Below the pieces are notes generated by a model. That model did not search any database. It had not been told where the DNA came from and saw only the letters and a list, made by a program, of their open reading frames with translations. From Adineta vaga (Eukaryota > Rotifera), in contig CP075497.1 of the NCBI GenBank assembly GCA_021613535.1, forward strand, positions 5,580,001-5,644,000: a DNA stretch of 64,000 nt. Reading direction: 5' to 3'. Below are positions 10,785 through 27,972 of the stretch, one piece after another. A program made the translations under genes and the position numbers. Position 1 is the stretch's first letter. Every line of letters begins with the position of its first letter.

Positions 10785-13700
10785 ATGGCTCGAGCAACTC
10801 GAAGATCACGTTTTGGGTTACCAGATGTGTTTTTGCAAGAGCCAAAACAACGAGAGGTAAGAATTTGAATCGAAATTCATATTCAAAGAAATCAAATTTA
10901 TTTATTTTGTCTTTATTTAGGATGAATTAACGGCTGAAACGGTGAAAAATGGTTTTACATTCAAACCTGTGGATGGACCTATGGAAGTAAATAAAAAACT
11001 AAACTTATTTTTGCGATTCATGATCCTTTTCTGTTTAGCATGAAGGTTTCAAAGGTCAAGACTTTTTTAAGAATGCCGATGAAGGCATTCTGGAGTTTTT
11101 TCGAATTATTTTACTCAAGAAAGAAGAAAATCATACAATGAATGATAGTACAAAACGAAAACCACCAACAATAAATAAATCTCATTTTTGGCCATTAATG
11201 GTTTGAATAGAAAAAAAATCTATTAATGTTGCATGAGTTGTTTTTTATTTTATTAGGGACCACGAACAGCAAAATCTTTTGAACAGTGGCTATCATTGTT
11301 AGCATCAACAGAATCTCTTGGAAAACTAGGCAAACAAGTATGAAGATGACCCGTAAAAGGAGTGGTTTGTTTTTGAATGATTTCATTTTCTTTAGGTACC
11401 CATTATTCTTAAAAAAGAAGATGTTTTTCAACATTTATATGAACATAATGTTTCACTTGTACGCGCATGTTGGTATATAAAAATGTTAGCATTATATCAT
11501 AGTGCAAATAGTGATTCCAAACAGAAAAAAAGACATGTAGCAACTGATCCTTGTACAGAATGGACAAAGATTACAACAGAACTTTTAAGAGTACGAATAT
11601 TCGTTGGAAAGAAAAAAGATAAATAATCTTCTTTTTCTTTTAGGAAGTATTCGATCGTTTAATCAAAGAAAATGTTCAAAGTCAACGTGCTACCCCTATT
11701 CCTGAAATGTCAACTGGTCATTTACCAGAATTAACGAATGATCAGCATGCTCTTTCATTAAATTCGGGTTCAATGACTCCTCAATATACACCATCAACTC
11801 CACAAACGCATCATGCATCACCATCAACAAATCTTCCTTCTGATAAAACACGTCGACAATGGGATTATTATAATCGTTTATTACGAATTTTATTCGATCA
11901 AGGTTTACTTGATCGTCAAACAGTTGTCGAATGGATTGTCGACACGTTCATCGATCGTATTAAACATAATGATGATATCAATCTTCGTTATGTCATTCCA
12001 CTTGTATTTCAATTTAGTAATGAAATTCTTGAATATGAAATCTTTTCACGTAAAATCTCATATTATTGCTGTAAACGTCTTGGTCAATATCATACGGATA
12101 TAACTCAACCTGTTAATTTCAATAATCTAATATCCTGTCCACAACATCGTGTTATTATCTATTCACTTTCGGCCATTATTCAATGTATTACATTACGTTG
12201 TCCAGCAGCACTTCTTTATAATAATCCAATAGATGATCAACAAAAGGCCGATACACTCTTATTAAATTGTGGTTCACCTTTAGATTTTCTTCCATGCTCA
12301 CCATCACAACTTCCATTACCCATTGGTATTGATCAACAATTAATAAAAGAAATGTTAAATCAATCCGAAGAAGAAATTCGTTCTCGAAGTTTAGCTATTG
12401 AACATAAATGGTCAACGGAAAAATTACAACAAAGTATATCTGGTCAAACAATCTCACGTGTACTTGCTGTATTGGAAATTCTCGATGAATTTAAAGAAGA
12501 AAAATATCTGTTAGATAATGTTTATAATAAAATCTATCCAAACACATATAAAATGGAACCATTAGCAGCTGAAATTGAAATTGAAGTCATTCATTTAATG
12601 TGTGATTGGGCAATAACAGCACGACGACATGGTGTCTATCGAGCATTTTTTATTGCACGTTTACTTGAACGACGACAAAATGATTTGAAAACAATTCGTT
12701 TACAAGAAATCAATGAACCAACGGACGAGAAAGATTCGAACTTACCATCAACTATTCAAATTAATCCATTTCAAACAGCTCTATCAGAATATGTTCTAAA
12801 AAAAGCTCCCTTTGTTGATGATACATCAATAAATGATTTAGATCTATCAACATCATTTGCATCATTAGTTATGCTTTTCTCCGAATTTATACGTTTAAAT
12901 ATATTTTCACCGATGCAATTTATGTGTAATCTTGTTGCTCATGGTCTTATACCAATTACCAATGATAATCATGAAAATATAAACAATTCTCAAATGAATC
13001 CCACTCCAAATATGTACAAACCACATCTTTATAATACAATGATTCGACATGATACATTAAATATGGATTCAAGTTTTGATCGACGACAAACAAATGCATT
13101 TATTGATCTTGATCCATTAGAATCAATGAATGCATCTCCATCAACAACACCAAAAACTCATCTACGTCAAACATCAAGAATTGATTTAAATAGAAATTCT
13201 CATCAGACAAATGAAGATTCAAATAATCAACAACAAAATCGAAAACGTTCTTTATTTTATCTTCAACAATTTCCATATCCATTAGAAGATGATTTTCGAG
13301 ATGATTTTAATCAAAGAAAAATCATTCTCTTTGGAATTACACCTAAACGGTATGAATTATTTTCTTCGAATAAATTTCATTTTTTTTCTTCTTTATTTAT
13401 CTTTTAGTGATGAAGCTAAACGTCAATTAAAAACAAATGTTCGTTTATTAAGTTCTCTATTTAAATTACGAAATTGTCTGGAAACAACAAGTGAAAGTCC
13501 ACCATTTACTCGTCCAATTCCATTTGCATCCTATCTAAAAATTCGTAAATCAATCCTATCTTTGTCCTATCATGATCAATATTACGTTACTAATCGTGTT
13601 AGTAAATTATTAGTGGAACGTTTAACAAATTTTATTGAACGTCGTACAAGTCGTTTACCATGGTTAGATGATGTGGCTTTCCTATTTGAATTAATGGAAA

Positions 13701-16700
13701 AATCTTTAAATCTATATGGATTAATTCAAACTTGTGTTGATATATTTCGAATATTTAGTCGAATTGAATCAATGCATTCATTAAAAGCTAGTCCTGGAAT
13801 GTGTAGTTATCGATTCGAACTTTATTTAGAGATTACATCTATCTTTCGATTTTATACACCAGTTTTAATCTTAATACCAAATAATATGATACAAGTTTTT
13901 GAAAAGTAGGATAAACTTTTTCTTATCGTGAAATGAATTAAATTTTAATGTTTAGTTTAATACAAATTACTCAACATATTCAAGATCCAGTTCGTACAAC
14001 TTCAGTTGAACGTGCATTACTTATGCTCATGCATGATTCATACTTTTCATGTCCTTATATAAAGGTTTGTATACATGAATATATATTTCATTTGATTTAT
14101 TTGGTTTTTCTATAGAGTAAATATATGGATCGTGTTCCACAAATAATAGCTTTAATAAAGAAAGAATTATATACTCAAACATCTCAAAATAATAAACAAG
14201 ATGCAGCAAGTGCAAATTGTCAATTTGATCCTCAAGCATTTCTAGGAATTATTGAAGAACCAAGGTAAATATTGAATTAAAAGAATAATTCTATTCAAGT
14301 TCGCTTCTTGTTTTTACTTTAGAAAAGCACTGACGGAATTTCAACTCGATCGAGAGAAAATTTATCATACGAAACAATTGGATGAAAGTCCACAAGCACG
14401 AGCTAGTTTCGTCATTAATACATTAATTGCTGTTTCCAAGGCTAAATCATTAACTTAGTAAGTCAAAAAGATATTTTGTAATAAGTCTTTCTCAATCAAT
14501 GACTCTTTTGTCCTTTGAATTTATTTTAGTATTCATGATATTGCACATTTAGCAACTGAATTAACATGTCAAGTTGCTTCTCTTGGTTCAGTTTGGTTAC
14601 TTGCTATTAAAGCTCTTAGTACATGTACTCCACCCAATCGTCAAACAAATGCACCAAATCATACAAATGTTTTCGAAGAATTACGTCGTATTGATGTATG
14701 TTTTTGAAAATAAAATCTTACTTACATATATTTATATCTTATTTAGGCTAATGATCTATGTATACACGATAATCTATCAGTTTTCATTTCAATTTTAATT
14801 GCACGTCATGCACTTTCTATCAATGACTATATTATTGTGAGCGTTCAATCAATCATTGCTTCAACACCAAAAGAACGTCTTGATCCGTTAGCATCTCGAT
14901 CGAATCCATCTTCATCTCGTGTACGTGGTTCAAGTGGTGAGGAAGCCAATGAACCTGGTACAAGATTTACTTGTGATGTCATTGAACATCTATTTTGTGC
15001 AAATCATATACCATGGACAATGATGATATCATCACGTGAACGTCGTTTATTAGCATCAAATTATCGTCTTGTTGCATTTGGTGCATTTTTATGTGTATTA
15101 AAATCATTGTTAATTATTAGTCAATCGTGTTTTAAAGACTGTAAAACTTATTATGATCTATGTCGTGAAGTAACACAACGTCATAAGGAAAATGATCGTA
15201 TATTTAATGCTTCAAATGCAGATATAAATAGTCAAGCTGAAAAAGAATTTCGTTTATATCGTGAACCAATTCCGGAAGAATTAGTAGATTTATCTATGCG
15301 TGTTTTAAAATTATGTTGTGATCAAGATTGGATTCAAGAACGTTGCTTGAAAGAATCAGATACACTATGTAATCAAACAAATCTTTGTGACAAACTATTA
15401 GATGATGGACAAGCACAACAATTACTTCGTTTTATATGTTATAAATCGACATCGGAATTAACTAAAGTTTCATTTGATAAAGGACCTAAACCAATTATTT
15501 CATCGTTATTACAAAATCTTAATCAATGGACTTTACGTGCAACAATATTAGAATTGAAATTAATGATTAAAATCTTAGAATATAATGCACCTTCACAACG
15601 ACCACAAGATGTCAATTTTAATGTTTCATTAGCATTAAAAACGCATGAACATAATACTTTACATTTATTACAATCCATAGCTAGTGCTACTATTGAATTA
15701 TTTCAACATCAAACAGAGGGACGATATGGTGTATTAACACAAAATAATGAACATTATGATAGAAAAGGAATATGGTTAATTGCTCCGTTGATATCACGTT
15801 TACCTGATAATGTACAAAGTCGAATTTTACAAATAGCAGGTAAGTGATATGATATTGATTCAAATTATTTTATTTCTCTTTTGCTTTTTCTATAGGAAGT
15901 GTACTTGAAAATGGTAATTCAATGTTGAATTCTTCAAAAAGTAAAAATGATAAAGAAAATCAAGTTCTTCGAAGCATTTCATTATTAAGTCATCAGCCAT
16001 TTTTATCTCTTGTTTTATCCTGTTTGAAAGATCAAGATGATCAACGTACTGGTTTACTTGATTCATTACGTGGTCAACTTGAACAATTATATAAACAAGT
16101 AAGTTAAAATCTCTTGAGAATACTTTTCTATTACGAACATTAGGAATGTGAACATTGTTCAACACCGGGAAAAAATCTTTCAAATATATTAACTGTCAAA
16201 CCAACAGGTAGTAATAGTGGTCTTGGCAGTGGAGGATCATATCCAGATTGTCGTTGCAATTGTCACAAAACAGATTGGCAAATCTATTCAAATAATCTGG
16301 TATTAATCTATATAGATAGATATCTAGTCGCTTCTTTCTTTTTCTTTTTCTATTATTCGCTTCTCTGCACTTCCGTTTCTCTCTCTCTCTCTCTGTATAC
16401 ATGTAAACACACACACACCTATATATATACATATTCTTCCTTGCTTTTCTCTCTGGGATGGTATTGTTCGTGATTGGATTATGTCTCTTGCATGACTTAT
16501 ATTTATTATGCTTTTTTTATATCAAAACTTCGTTTTCTTTTTACGATGAATTTCACTATATGAATATAATTTTTTTTATAGGCTCCCATTGTTCAAGATG
16601 ATCCAAATATGAAAGCAGTGATATTCGAATCCTTGCAACTTCGACTAAGTCTTATTGGTGGAATGTTTGATACGATTGTTGTAAGTTTCTCTATTCTCTT

Positions 16701-18430
16701 TCAATATGTGTCTATAGTATGCATTTTTCTATCTAGCGTAATAATACTTCGGCTACAGAATGGATTTCTGTTTTTTCTCAATTAATTGCATCTGGTGTTA
16801 TTGATACAAAAAATAATTCACCTTTACTAAATACTGTATTAGATATGCTTGGTGTTCTTGTTCATGGAATTGTTCCAGCAGAAGGATCTATTGAAAATAG
16901 TCGCATTTATATGACATTAGTACGAAAAATTCGGAAAGATATTGGTGAACGACGTTCAGAAGCATTGGATGAAGTGAAACGATTCTTACCATTACAAAAG
17001 CCATTATTTGATATTTATGTTGTTGAACCATTTGATGGTGTTAGTAATCGAATGTTAAATCCTGAAATGAAAAAACATGGATTACAAGTGGCACGAAAAG
17101 TAAAATATTTCAAATAAATTTATAGATAAAGAAAGATCGTGATTTGTTTAGGAAAAAATTAATAGTTGGGAAATGATTGAAGGTTCAAAATCAGCAACAT
17201 CGATTTGTTATTCATGGTTTTGTGCAAAGAAAACTGAACGTAAACGATTAAGATATGAGGAACAATATCGTTTATTACTTCGACATAAACATAATCTATT
17301 TGACAAGCCACTTACTTACTTTCGCGTATGTTCTTATTTTGTCTTTGTTGTTCTAACTTTTAACATTTATTCCTTCTTTTTTGTTTTACAGGATCCACCT
17401 ATTATCCCAATTGAAGCTCCAGAGCATCCCGAATTAGAAATCGTTGCTGAGAGTCGTCCATCTATTCATCCTAATCAAATGCCAACGGGTTCAAATGCCT
17501 ATGGCCCTATGTCATCTATGCATAGTTCAATGATGCAACATTCACCTGGTATGCCAATGGGAATGCAATCATCCATGGTCGATCTTTCAGGAAAACAACC
17601 TCCACCAAATCATATGGGTGTACCAACAGCTCGTGGTACACCTGATCGTAAAGTACGTGGACAAGCTCCTGCAAATCCAATGAATCCACCTAAGCAACGT
17701 GCACAACGTGCATCACGTGGTACAGGCCCACGAGCTAACTCTATACAAGCACAAGCACCAACAGCACCAAATATTTATGGAGCTCAACCAACACAAGGAC
17801 ATCCATCAGTATTTCCGCAACAACCTTATGGTCAATGGGTATCATCACAATCTATGCCCGGTCCTCAACAACCATCAATGATGCCTGCATATCCTAGTGG
17901 ACCACAAATGAAACCACAACAATCACATATGATGCCAAATGTTCGACCTACTGGTATGGTTCCTACTCGAACAGGTGTTCAGTATTCAAATCAACCAATG
18001 TCATCCCAACAACAGACTGTAATGTCTCAACAGCAGCAGCAGCAGCAACAACAGCAACAACAACAACAGCAGCAACTACAACAACAACAGCAGCAAGGAC
18101 AACCATCACAAATGTCAGTTGGATATATGAATGATCCGTCATCGATGATGATGCCATCCGTAGGTGCTAATTCAATCGCTCAAAATGCTAATCGACAAGT
18201 GGGTGTCCCTGTTTCTGGTAAAAGAAAACTAAATGAATCAACTATTTATGCTACTGAGCAACCACAATATGCGACACCAGCAAAAATACCACCATCGGCA
18301 GCAAGTAAGCTTTTCAATCATAAAAAATATTATTTATCTAATGATTTTTATTCTTTAGGTGGATCAATGCCACAATATCAACCAAATCCAGTGATGATGC
18401 AACAGAACAACTATATGCATTCAACACAGC

Positions 18431-18494
<64 letters not shown>

Positions 18495-19000
18495 ACAACA
18501 ACAACAACAGCAGCAGCAACAGCAACAGCAACAACAGCAAATCGCTCATTCACAAATGTATTCTCAAGGTCAAATGCCTTCGGCTTCGTACATGAATAAT
18601 CAAATGCTTGGAAATCCAGCAAAGTAATGAATGATAGTTTAGAACAAAATCTATTTATTTTTTTTAACTCATTCGATTGATTCTTTTTAGTATGATGCAA
18701 CAGCAAACATCTGTTTATCCAAATATGATGAGTAATCAACAACCAAATGTCTATAATTCTGGACCAGGTAATCCAACAATGAATCGAACACCAAGTCAAA
18801 CACCAATGTCTATGCCCAATCAACAATGGCCAAATAATCAACCTATGAATGTTGGAAGACAACCACCAAATGCATATAATCAAGTAAAAAATTTCATTTG
18901 ACTTATCTTTCTCTATATGTCTCTAAGATTTTTTTCTCCGATTAAGATGATGCCACCTGATGCTCAACAACATTATGTTCAACAACAACATTACCAATAA
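10785..19000 (+). CDS. MED12: Mediator complex subunit 12 (MED12), kinase-module subunit
   Basis: Twenty-one exons keep frame: 10785..10856, 10921..10986, 11039..11200, 11257..11337, 11396..11590, 11644..13349, 13408..13905, 13956..14064, 14116..14264, 14323..14457, 14530..14695, 14747..15839, 15896..16098, 16144..16299, 16582..16680, 16737..17099, 17152..17325, 17392..18304, 18359..18623, 18691..18883 and 18947..19000. The product is about 2283 residues (human MED12 has 2177). The N-terminus has the Med12 domain: FGLPDVFLQEPKQRE, DELTAETVKNGF and VPIILKKEDVFQHL. The LCEWA-type block reads LMCDWAITARRHG near residue 510, followed by LLERRQND. The later SLQLRLSLIGGMFDTI and LGVLVHG blocks also match. 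The last quarter is rich in Pro, Met and Gln with long polyQ runs. From family knowledge, MED12 activates CDK8/cyclin C in the Mediator kinase module. Confidence 0.96.
16376..16440. repeat. Compound microsatellite (CT)n-(CA)n-(TA)n in a MED12 intron
   Basis: It lies inside the 282-bp intron 16300..16581, far longer than the 50-60 bp usual for this gene. Expansion of simple repeats probably explains the extra length. Confidence 0.7.
18028..18102 (+). repeat. Glutamine-coding CAG/CAA tract in MED12
   Basis: An almost pure run of Gln codons is broken by one Leu and a Gly. Mixed CAA and CAG codons imply long maintenance rather than recent slippage. Confidence 0.9.
18427..18540 (+). repeat. Pure 38-glutamine tract in MED12
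   Basis: There are 38 consecutive Gln codons with mixed CAA and CAG, in the exon that starts at 18359. The antisense strand is also open here, but that is an artefact of the repeat. Confidence 0.95.
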
Positions 19001-19421
19001 ATCGAAATTGTCTGATAGATTGTTTTATAACGGTTTCTGTTTCTTTTTCTTTTTTCGACAAAAAACATTCAAATTGTAATTCTGTCTTACTGCTTGTGTT
19101 TTCCGCTAAGCGTTGGTAAGCAGCATCTATTCTTCTGTTGTCTTTTCAATCTATATTTTTTTCTTTGTTTACTCATTGTTGCATCATAGAAAAAAAAGTG
19201 TTTTTTTAAATGTACATATCAAGCTTTATTTATTGTGTTTATCAATATATAAACAAATCTCGATATGAAAAAGAACAATGAACCATCACAATTTCATTAA
19301 AATTCGGACACTCTTCATCGAAAGTTTAGTTTCGATAACAAAATAAGTATAAACAAATAGCTAGAATAATATAAATATCACATTGGCTGAATTAAATATT
19401 GAAAAACGAAACAAAAATTCC
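19001..19421. other. Convergent 3' spacer between MED12 and the hydrolase gene
   Basis: AT-rich sequence with T-tracts on both strands. It must hold the 3' ends of both convergent genes. No reading frame is worth calling. Confidence 0.5.
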
Positions 19422-20259
19422 TTATTTTTTAATCACTTTCTTCGGTGTTTGTGCTCGTTCGGCATCAGTCTTTTTCTTTATCGAACCTTTGACCATTTCT
19501 TGAATGATTTCATCCGATGATCTTGTATCTGCTTTGAGTAATTTTTTCATTTGTTCCAAACAAGCATCATTTTCCTAGATGAAAATAAATAAATATTCAT
19601 TCGATGTTTGAAATCATCGATTTACTTCTTTAGTATTTGATCCTATACAATCTTTTGGAATAATTAATTTAAAATTTCTCATATAAGCATCATTTGCCGT
19701 AAATAGTACACAGATATTTCCAGCAAAACCAGCAAGAATTATTTTTTCGGCATCTAAATGATTGAGTAAAATATCAAGTGGTGTACAATAAAATGCTGAG
19801 TGTTTTGGTTTGAGAACAAAATCTAAATATTTTCCAAAAGAAATAATATTTATTTTTTATACAATAACAAAAACTCGATTTTATTCATCTTACAATCATC
19901 TTCTTGTGGTTGTAACAATAGAGCTAATGGTTTACCAGGTTTATTTTCGTTGATAACATATTCAATAACATTATGAAAATCTGATTTCCATTTACCGAAA
20001 TTGTCATTGACATAAATAACAGGAATACCAGCTTTATGTGCTGCTTTTTTCAATTTAGCAATATGTTGACCAATCTCTTCAGCTACTTCCAATAATTCTG
20101 TAGAAAATATAAACAAAATCTATTGAATGAAATGTTTTCTACGAATCTCAAACCTTCATTTCCTTCGAAATCTAAATGATTAATAACGTCAATCAATAAT
20201 AATACTGTATCGTTAGAATCTGGTACCATGCCATGAAGATCGTTTGATTCTTCAGCCAT
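19422..20259 (-). CDS. Isochorismatase-like cysteine hydrolase, bacterial type
   Basis: Four exons, 20259..20154, 20097..19894, 19822..19626 and 19574..19422, give 219 residues. The fold family is clear: VLLLIDVINHLDFEG with Asp24, AGIPVIYVNDNFGKWKSDF, VLKPKHSAFY with Lys110, and AGFAGNICVLFTANDAYMR with Cys141. Asp, Lys and Cys make the catalytic triad of isochorismatase and nicotinamidase-type enzymes. The exact substrate cannot be read from sequence. These blocks resemble bacterial isochorismatase-family cysteine hydrolases more than animal ISOC1/2. That is recalled family knowledge, so transfer from bacteria followed by intron gain is inference. The last about 22 residues are Lys-rich (KGSIKKKTDAERAQ and onward), beyond the usual domain. 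No signal peptide is seen, so it is probably cytosolic. Confidence 0.88.
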
Positions 20260-20456
20260 ATTAAAATTCTTTGAAAATGACGGTTTCCTATTTACTAAGC
20301 TTGTTTTTGAAGAGTTTTCAATCAACCAGTAACGTACTTTCAAAAGACATTACTCAGATTTATATGTTTAACAAGGACATCTATTGAATACAAATCTCGA
20401 ATTTGAATTCATGGCGCTTTATTGAACGACTTTATTTTACTATTTATTTCTATTTA
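20260..20456. promoter_or_regulatory. Divergent promoter region, hydrolase and RING E3
   Basis: Two start codons face away from each other 197 bp apart. No specific factor site stands out; the call rests on gene arrangement. Confidence 0.35.
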
Positions 20457-21644
20457 ATGTCGGATCCAAACGAAGATTCTTCATCGAATTATTTCTGTTA
20501 TAATTGTGGAACACAAAATACAAATAGAACAAGATGTATTCAATGTCAAACAGAATATGTTGAAGACCAATCGACACAAATTCACAATCCTCAACCATCA
20601 ATTTCGAACGAAAACGATGATCAACAAATACCATTAATAAATGAATTTGAAAACCTTTTCACAAATGAGTTTGATTTACAATCATTTACAAATATGTTAT
20701 TGCCAATGCTAATATCCCAAATACAACCAAATCAACGGCATCATCGATCTCGTCGTAGTCGACTACCACGACGTATAAAACGTATTACTCATTCACCATT
20801 TTCACATCGATATTTACCTCCTCTCGATATTTTACCGTTTCAAGTTCGTACAATTCCAACATCTCCACTGCAAATTTTAAATATCAATGAATTCGTACCT
20901 GGACAAGTATTAAATACTCAATTCCAGTCTAATATACCTCTTATTCAAGTACCACTTCAATTGTTTATTTTTGATCAAAATAGAGATCATTTTAATACAC
21001 AAATGTTAACACATTTTTTTAATGAAGATAATCAAGTCTTATCTATTTCTAGAGCTAATATCGATCAATTACCTAATATCACTAGTAAGTTATAGTAAGC
21101 AACTTATTTATAGTCCTAGATGAACGGAGTGATAGAGATATTAAATCCATGTCAAAAACATCGACTTAATAATATCACTCAAAGATAGATCTAATTATTG
21201 AAACTAATTCCCTCGAACTAACTATGTACTTCAATTCGAATCTAAACTTTAGTTACTCCATCGAATCTTACAATCAATCCATCATGTGCAATATGTCTTG
21301 AAAATTTCGATCCATCAATAGAAGTGAAACAATTACCAATATGTCATCATATATTTCATATGAATTGTTTAACAGAATGGCTTCTTCGTCATGGTAATTG
21401 TCCTATGTGTCGAACAAGAATTTTATCAAATCAACAGGAACATGTACCAGTCATCAATCATCATTGGATGGAACAATTATTACTTCAAACATTCGAACAA
21501 CAACCAACGAATACAATCGTTCCGTATTCTCCTGTAAAAACAATCGATTCGACTCAAATCTCGTTCAATACCGCAGTAATCGAACATCCATCATCTGACA
21601 CTCCTCAACTACCACGTTTTGATTCGTCATCAAATACCGAATAA
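20457..21644 (+). CDS. RING-H2 E3 ubiquitin ligase with N-terminal BCA2-type zinc finger (RNF115/RNF126-like)
   Basis: Two exons, 20457..21084 and 21253..21644, give 339 residues. Residues about 11-32 carry a small four-Cys finger (FCYNCGTQN, RCIQCQTEYVE). That is the arrangement of the RNF115/126 ubiquitin-binding zinc finger. The middle is Gln/Ser/Pro-rich with a basic cluster (HHRSRRSRLPRRIKRI). The C-terminal RING-H2 is complete: CAICLENFD, then CHHIFHMNCLTEWLLRHGNC, then CPMCR, so Cys and His zinc ligands are all present. It probably acts as an E3 ligase in the cytosol, as RNF126 does with BAG6 clients. The ATG at 20457 is preferred because the finger follows it directly; the frame is open further upstream but lacks an ATG with good context. 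Confidence 0.88.
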
Positions 21645-22351
21645 TATTAGAATTTTCAATAGACCTATATTATACTATGAAAGTATGTATGTAATTATAT
21701 TAGTTTTCTTCTGTTTCTATATTTTTCACACATATGGTTTTTTGTTGTATCAGTTCTGCGAACACAAAAAATATATAGAGAAAGAAAAAGAAAAGACAAG
21801 ACAATTGATTCATTTCATCATCGTAAACAGTGCTAAGAAAAAAAAAGAAAAACAACAAAACATTTAAGCGCGATGGTGAATGAAAATAAATATTCAATTT
21901 ATATATATGTATAGAAGATGGTGATGTTAATGACTGTAAAAGAACAGTATATAATGGAGTTAAAAAACAGACGAAGAGAAAAAGAATGAAGAAGAAGAAA
22001 AAGAACATTTGCGAAAATACAAGAAATTCAAAAACTAAAATGAAATATACACAAAGAAAGAAACCAAAACTGAAAACAAAGAAAAAGCAAATGATAGAAT
22101 AGGCTCACTGCGAGATGTACTGTAAACATGAATAAAGAAGATATACTAGCAAAAGAAAAAAAAACGATAAACACGTTATTTGATCGTATCACTGTCTATA
22201 CACTCACAAAAAAAAACAAACGAAAGAAAGAGAATACAAATCACTGTTCTTTCCATGAATATTTCTATTTTTTTCTTCTTCTATCTCTTTGTTAACATAA
22301 TTATTATTTCCAAAACACAACGCTGCTTTTTTTCTTCTCAGATACAGTCAA
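21645..22351. other. Convergent 3' spacer between RING E3 and EGR
   Basis: Purine-rich A/G tracts dominate (for example 21780-21865 and 21960-22010), so the opposite strand shows long pyrimidine frames. I see no gene here. It should contain both 3' UTRs. Confidence 0.5.
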
Positions 22352-26233
<3,882 letters not shown>

Positions 26234-27972
26234 CACTAATTCATCGGTTAAAAAGTAACAAATCAATCACTGATAATGTTTCGTGTTCTTTTATCAAATT
26301 CAATACTTGTATTTCAGTTGCATTGTATGTATTTACTTAGATTTTACGAAATATTAAAATCAAACTAGTCGTGACTTTCAAATGTGTCTATAAGACGTCA
26401 TTCAACCTTGTATATAAAGATAAATACAGCGTAGGTGGCTTGAATGTATAAAGATAGGTAAGCAAATGTGTCGCGTGTGCCTCTGTCAAATAATAAAGAA
26501 ATCGTCTGATTAGTAAATAAATAAATAAATAAATCTAAAAGAATAATATTACATGACGGCAATACTGAAGAACAGAAGAGAAAAAAAACAACAAGATGAT
26601 TCATGCATCTTTTTCGCTCGCTAATGGTAACCTTAAAAATACATCAATTCTTTTTTTTTATCTCACTCTTTTTTTCTCTTTACGTCGATGTGGAAAAAAA
26701 GAGAGAAACGATAAATAAAAGCAGTCAAGCGATGAATATATCTAACAATCAATAGAAAAAGATAATTCATCAGGTGACTTATGTGACTAGAATAGAAAGT
26801 AAAGATAATTACTCAATAAAAAAAACTAGCCAATCTCTTTGAAGAACAAGTATTGTGCACAAAACATACTAAGAAAAGAAAGTACTTTCATCTTTAATAG
26901 ATCTCTAAAACGAAAACTAACTGCATAAGATTAATAATTTTCTTGGCTAGTGAAAAAAGTACATACATATGCAGAATAAAAAGTAAAGAATTGATTCCTG
27001 TTGTAGAGTCGCTTTTGTCTCGTCAACGACAGCGGCAACGTTCGTTTTTAACCCGATATTTTTCTGCAACAACAGCGTACACAGAGACAGAAAAAGAAGA
27101 AAAAAAATTGCGCGCGTCCTTGTGCGCCTTTCATCGTCCTTTACACGACTAAATTGTAAAGGAGGAGAAAAAAAAGAGGAAGGAAAAAAAAGAAGATTGT
27201 GAGAAAAAGAATCATCAGTGTAGATAGCACGAGTGCTCTCTTCATATAGAAAAGAGAACGCACATGAATAACCAAGGAGAACACATACTAATTGTTGTGT
27301 TTTTCTTTCTTTTTCTCGTTGCACACACGTTGAGCAGTCAAAACTAAACAGATGCTAAATTAGTCTTCCTAGGATTACCGAAAGAGTATCAGGTGACTTT
27401 TGTCTTGTTATCAGAACTGATAAGGAACGATTTTATAGGAAAATTAACACGAAATTATCCGCATGAAATAAGATACTAACTGATGTTATTCTTTGTCCGT
27501 TTTTATACCGATCAAACTGAAATACAATGAGATGTTAATTCCGAAAATAAATAAATAAATCAACGGAAATGATCAAGATGTTCGATTTAGAATTCACTTG
27601 AAAAACAATAACTTTCATTTAGAAATTTTCCTGCCTGATTACACATAATGACAAAACCTTTTCTTTTTCTTCTTTTCTTTTCCTACTTTTCAGAACTGAC
27701 AAAAAAATTACTATCCAAACTATTTACTGATTGGAGATTTTCATGAACCAGTTAGAAATTGCTACAAACAATTATGTGACATCTGTACACGAAATCGTTC
27801 TTACTTTTTCTTCATAGAAAACAAAAGTCTAAAAAGTATAGTTTAATATTTAATTTATTCCATTTGAATATCTAAGGAAAAGTTATTATTTTATAAACTA
27901 TTTCAAACAAAAAATCTGTCGTCATCAAATCGATTCGAATATATATTCTCTAGAACTTTTTTACAATAAAAT
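26234..27972. promoter_or_regulatory. Upstream region of EGR and of the SAC3-like gene, 1.7 kb
   Basis: The start codons of EGR (-) and the SAC3-like gene (+) face away from each other. A CRE-like half site (ACGTCA) at about 26394 lies some 20 bp from TATATAAA near 26411. EGR promoters commonly use CRE and SRE sites, but no CArG box is clear. The rest is simple purine tracts, for example 27150-27190. No coding exon is supported. Confidence 0.35.

Noticed and set aside
18338-18883. Long reverse-strand frame of about 180 residues over MED12
   Set aside because: It is the antisense of the polyQ coding repeat (Val/Ala runs) and overlaps a well-supported exon series.
26947-27324. Reverse-strand frame of about 125 residues upstream of EGR
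   Set aside because: It lies on purine tracts read as Phe/Leu/Ser runs, with no splice support or family features.
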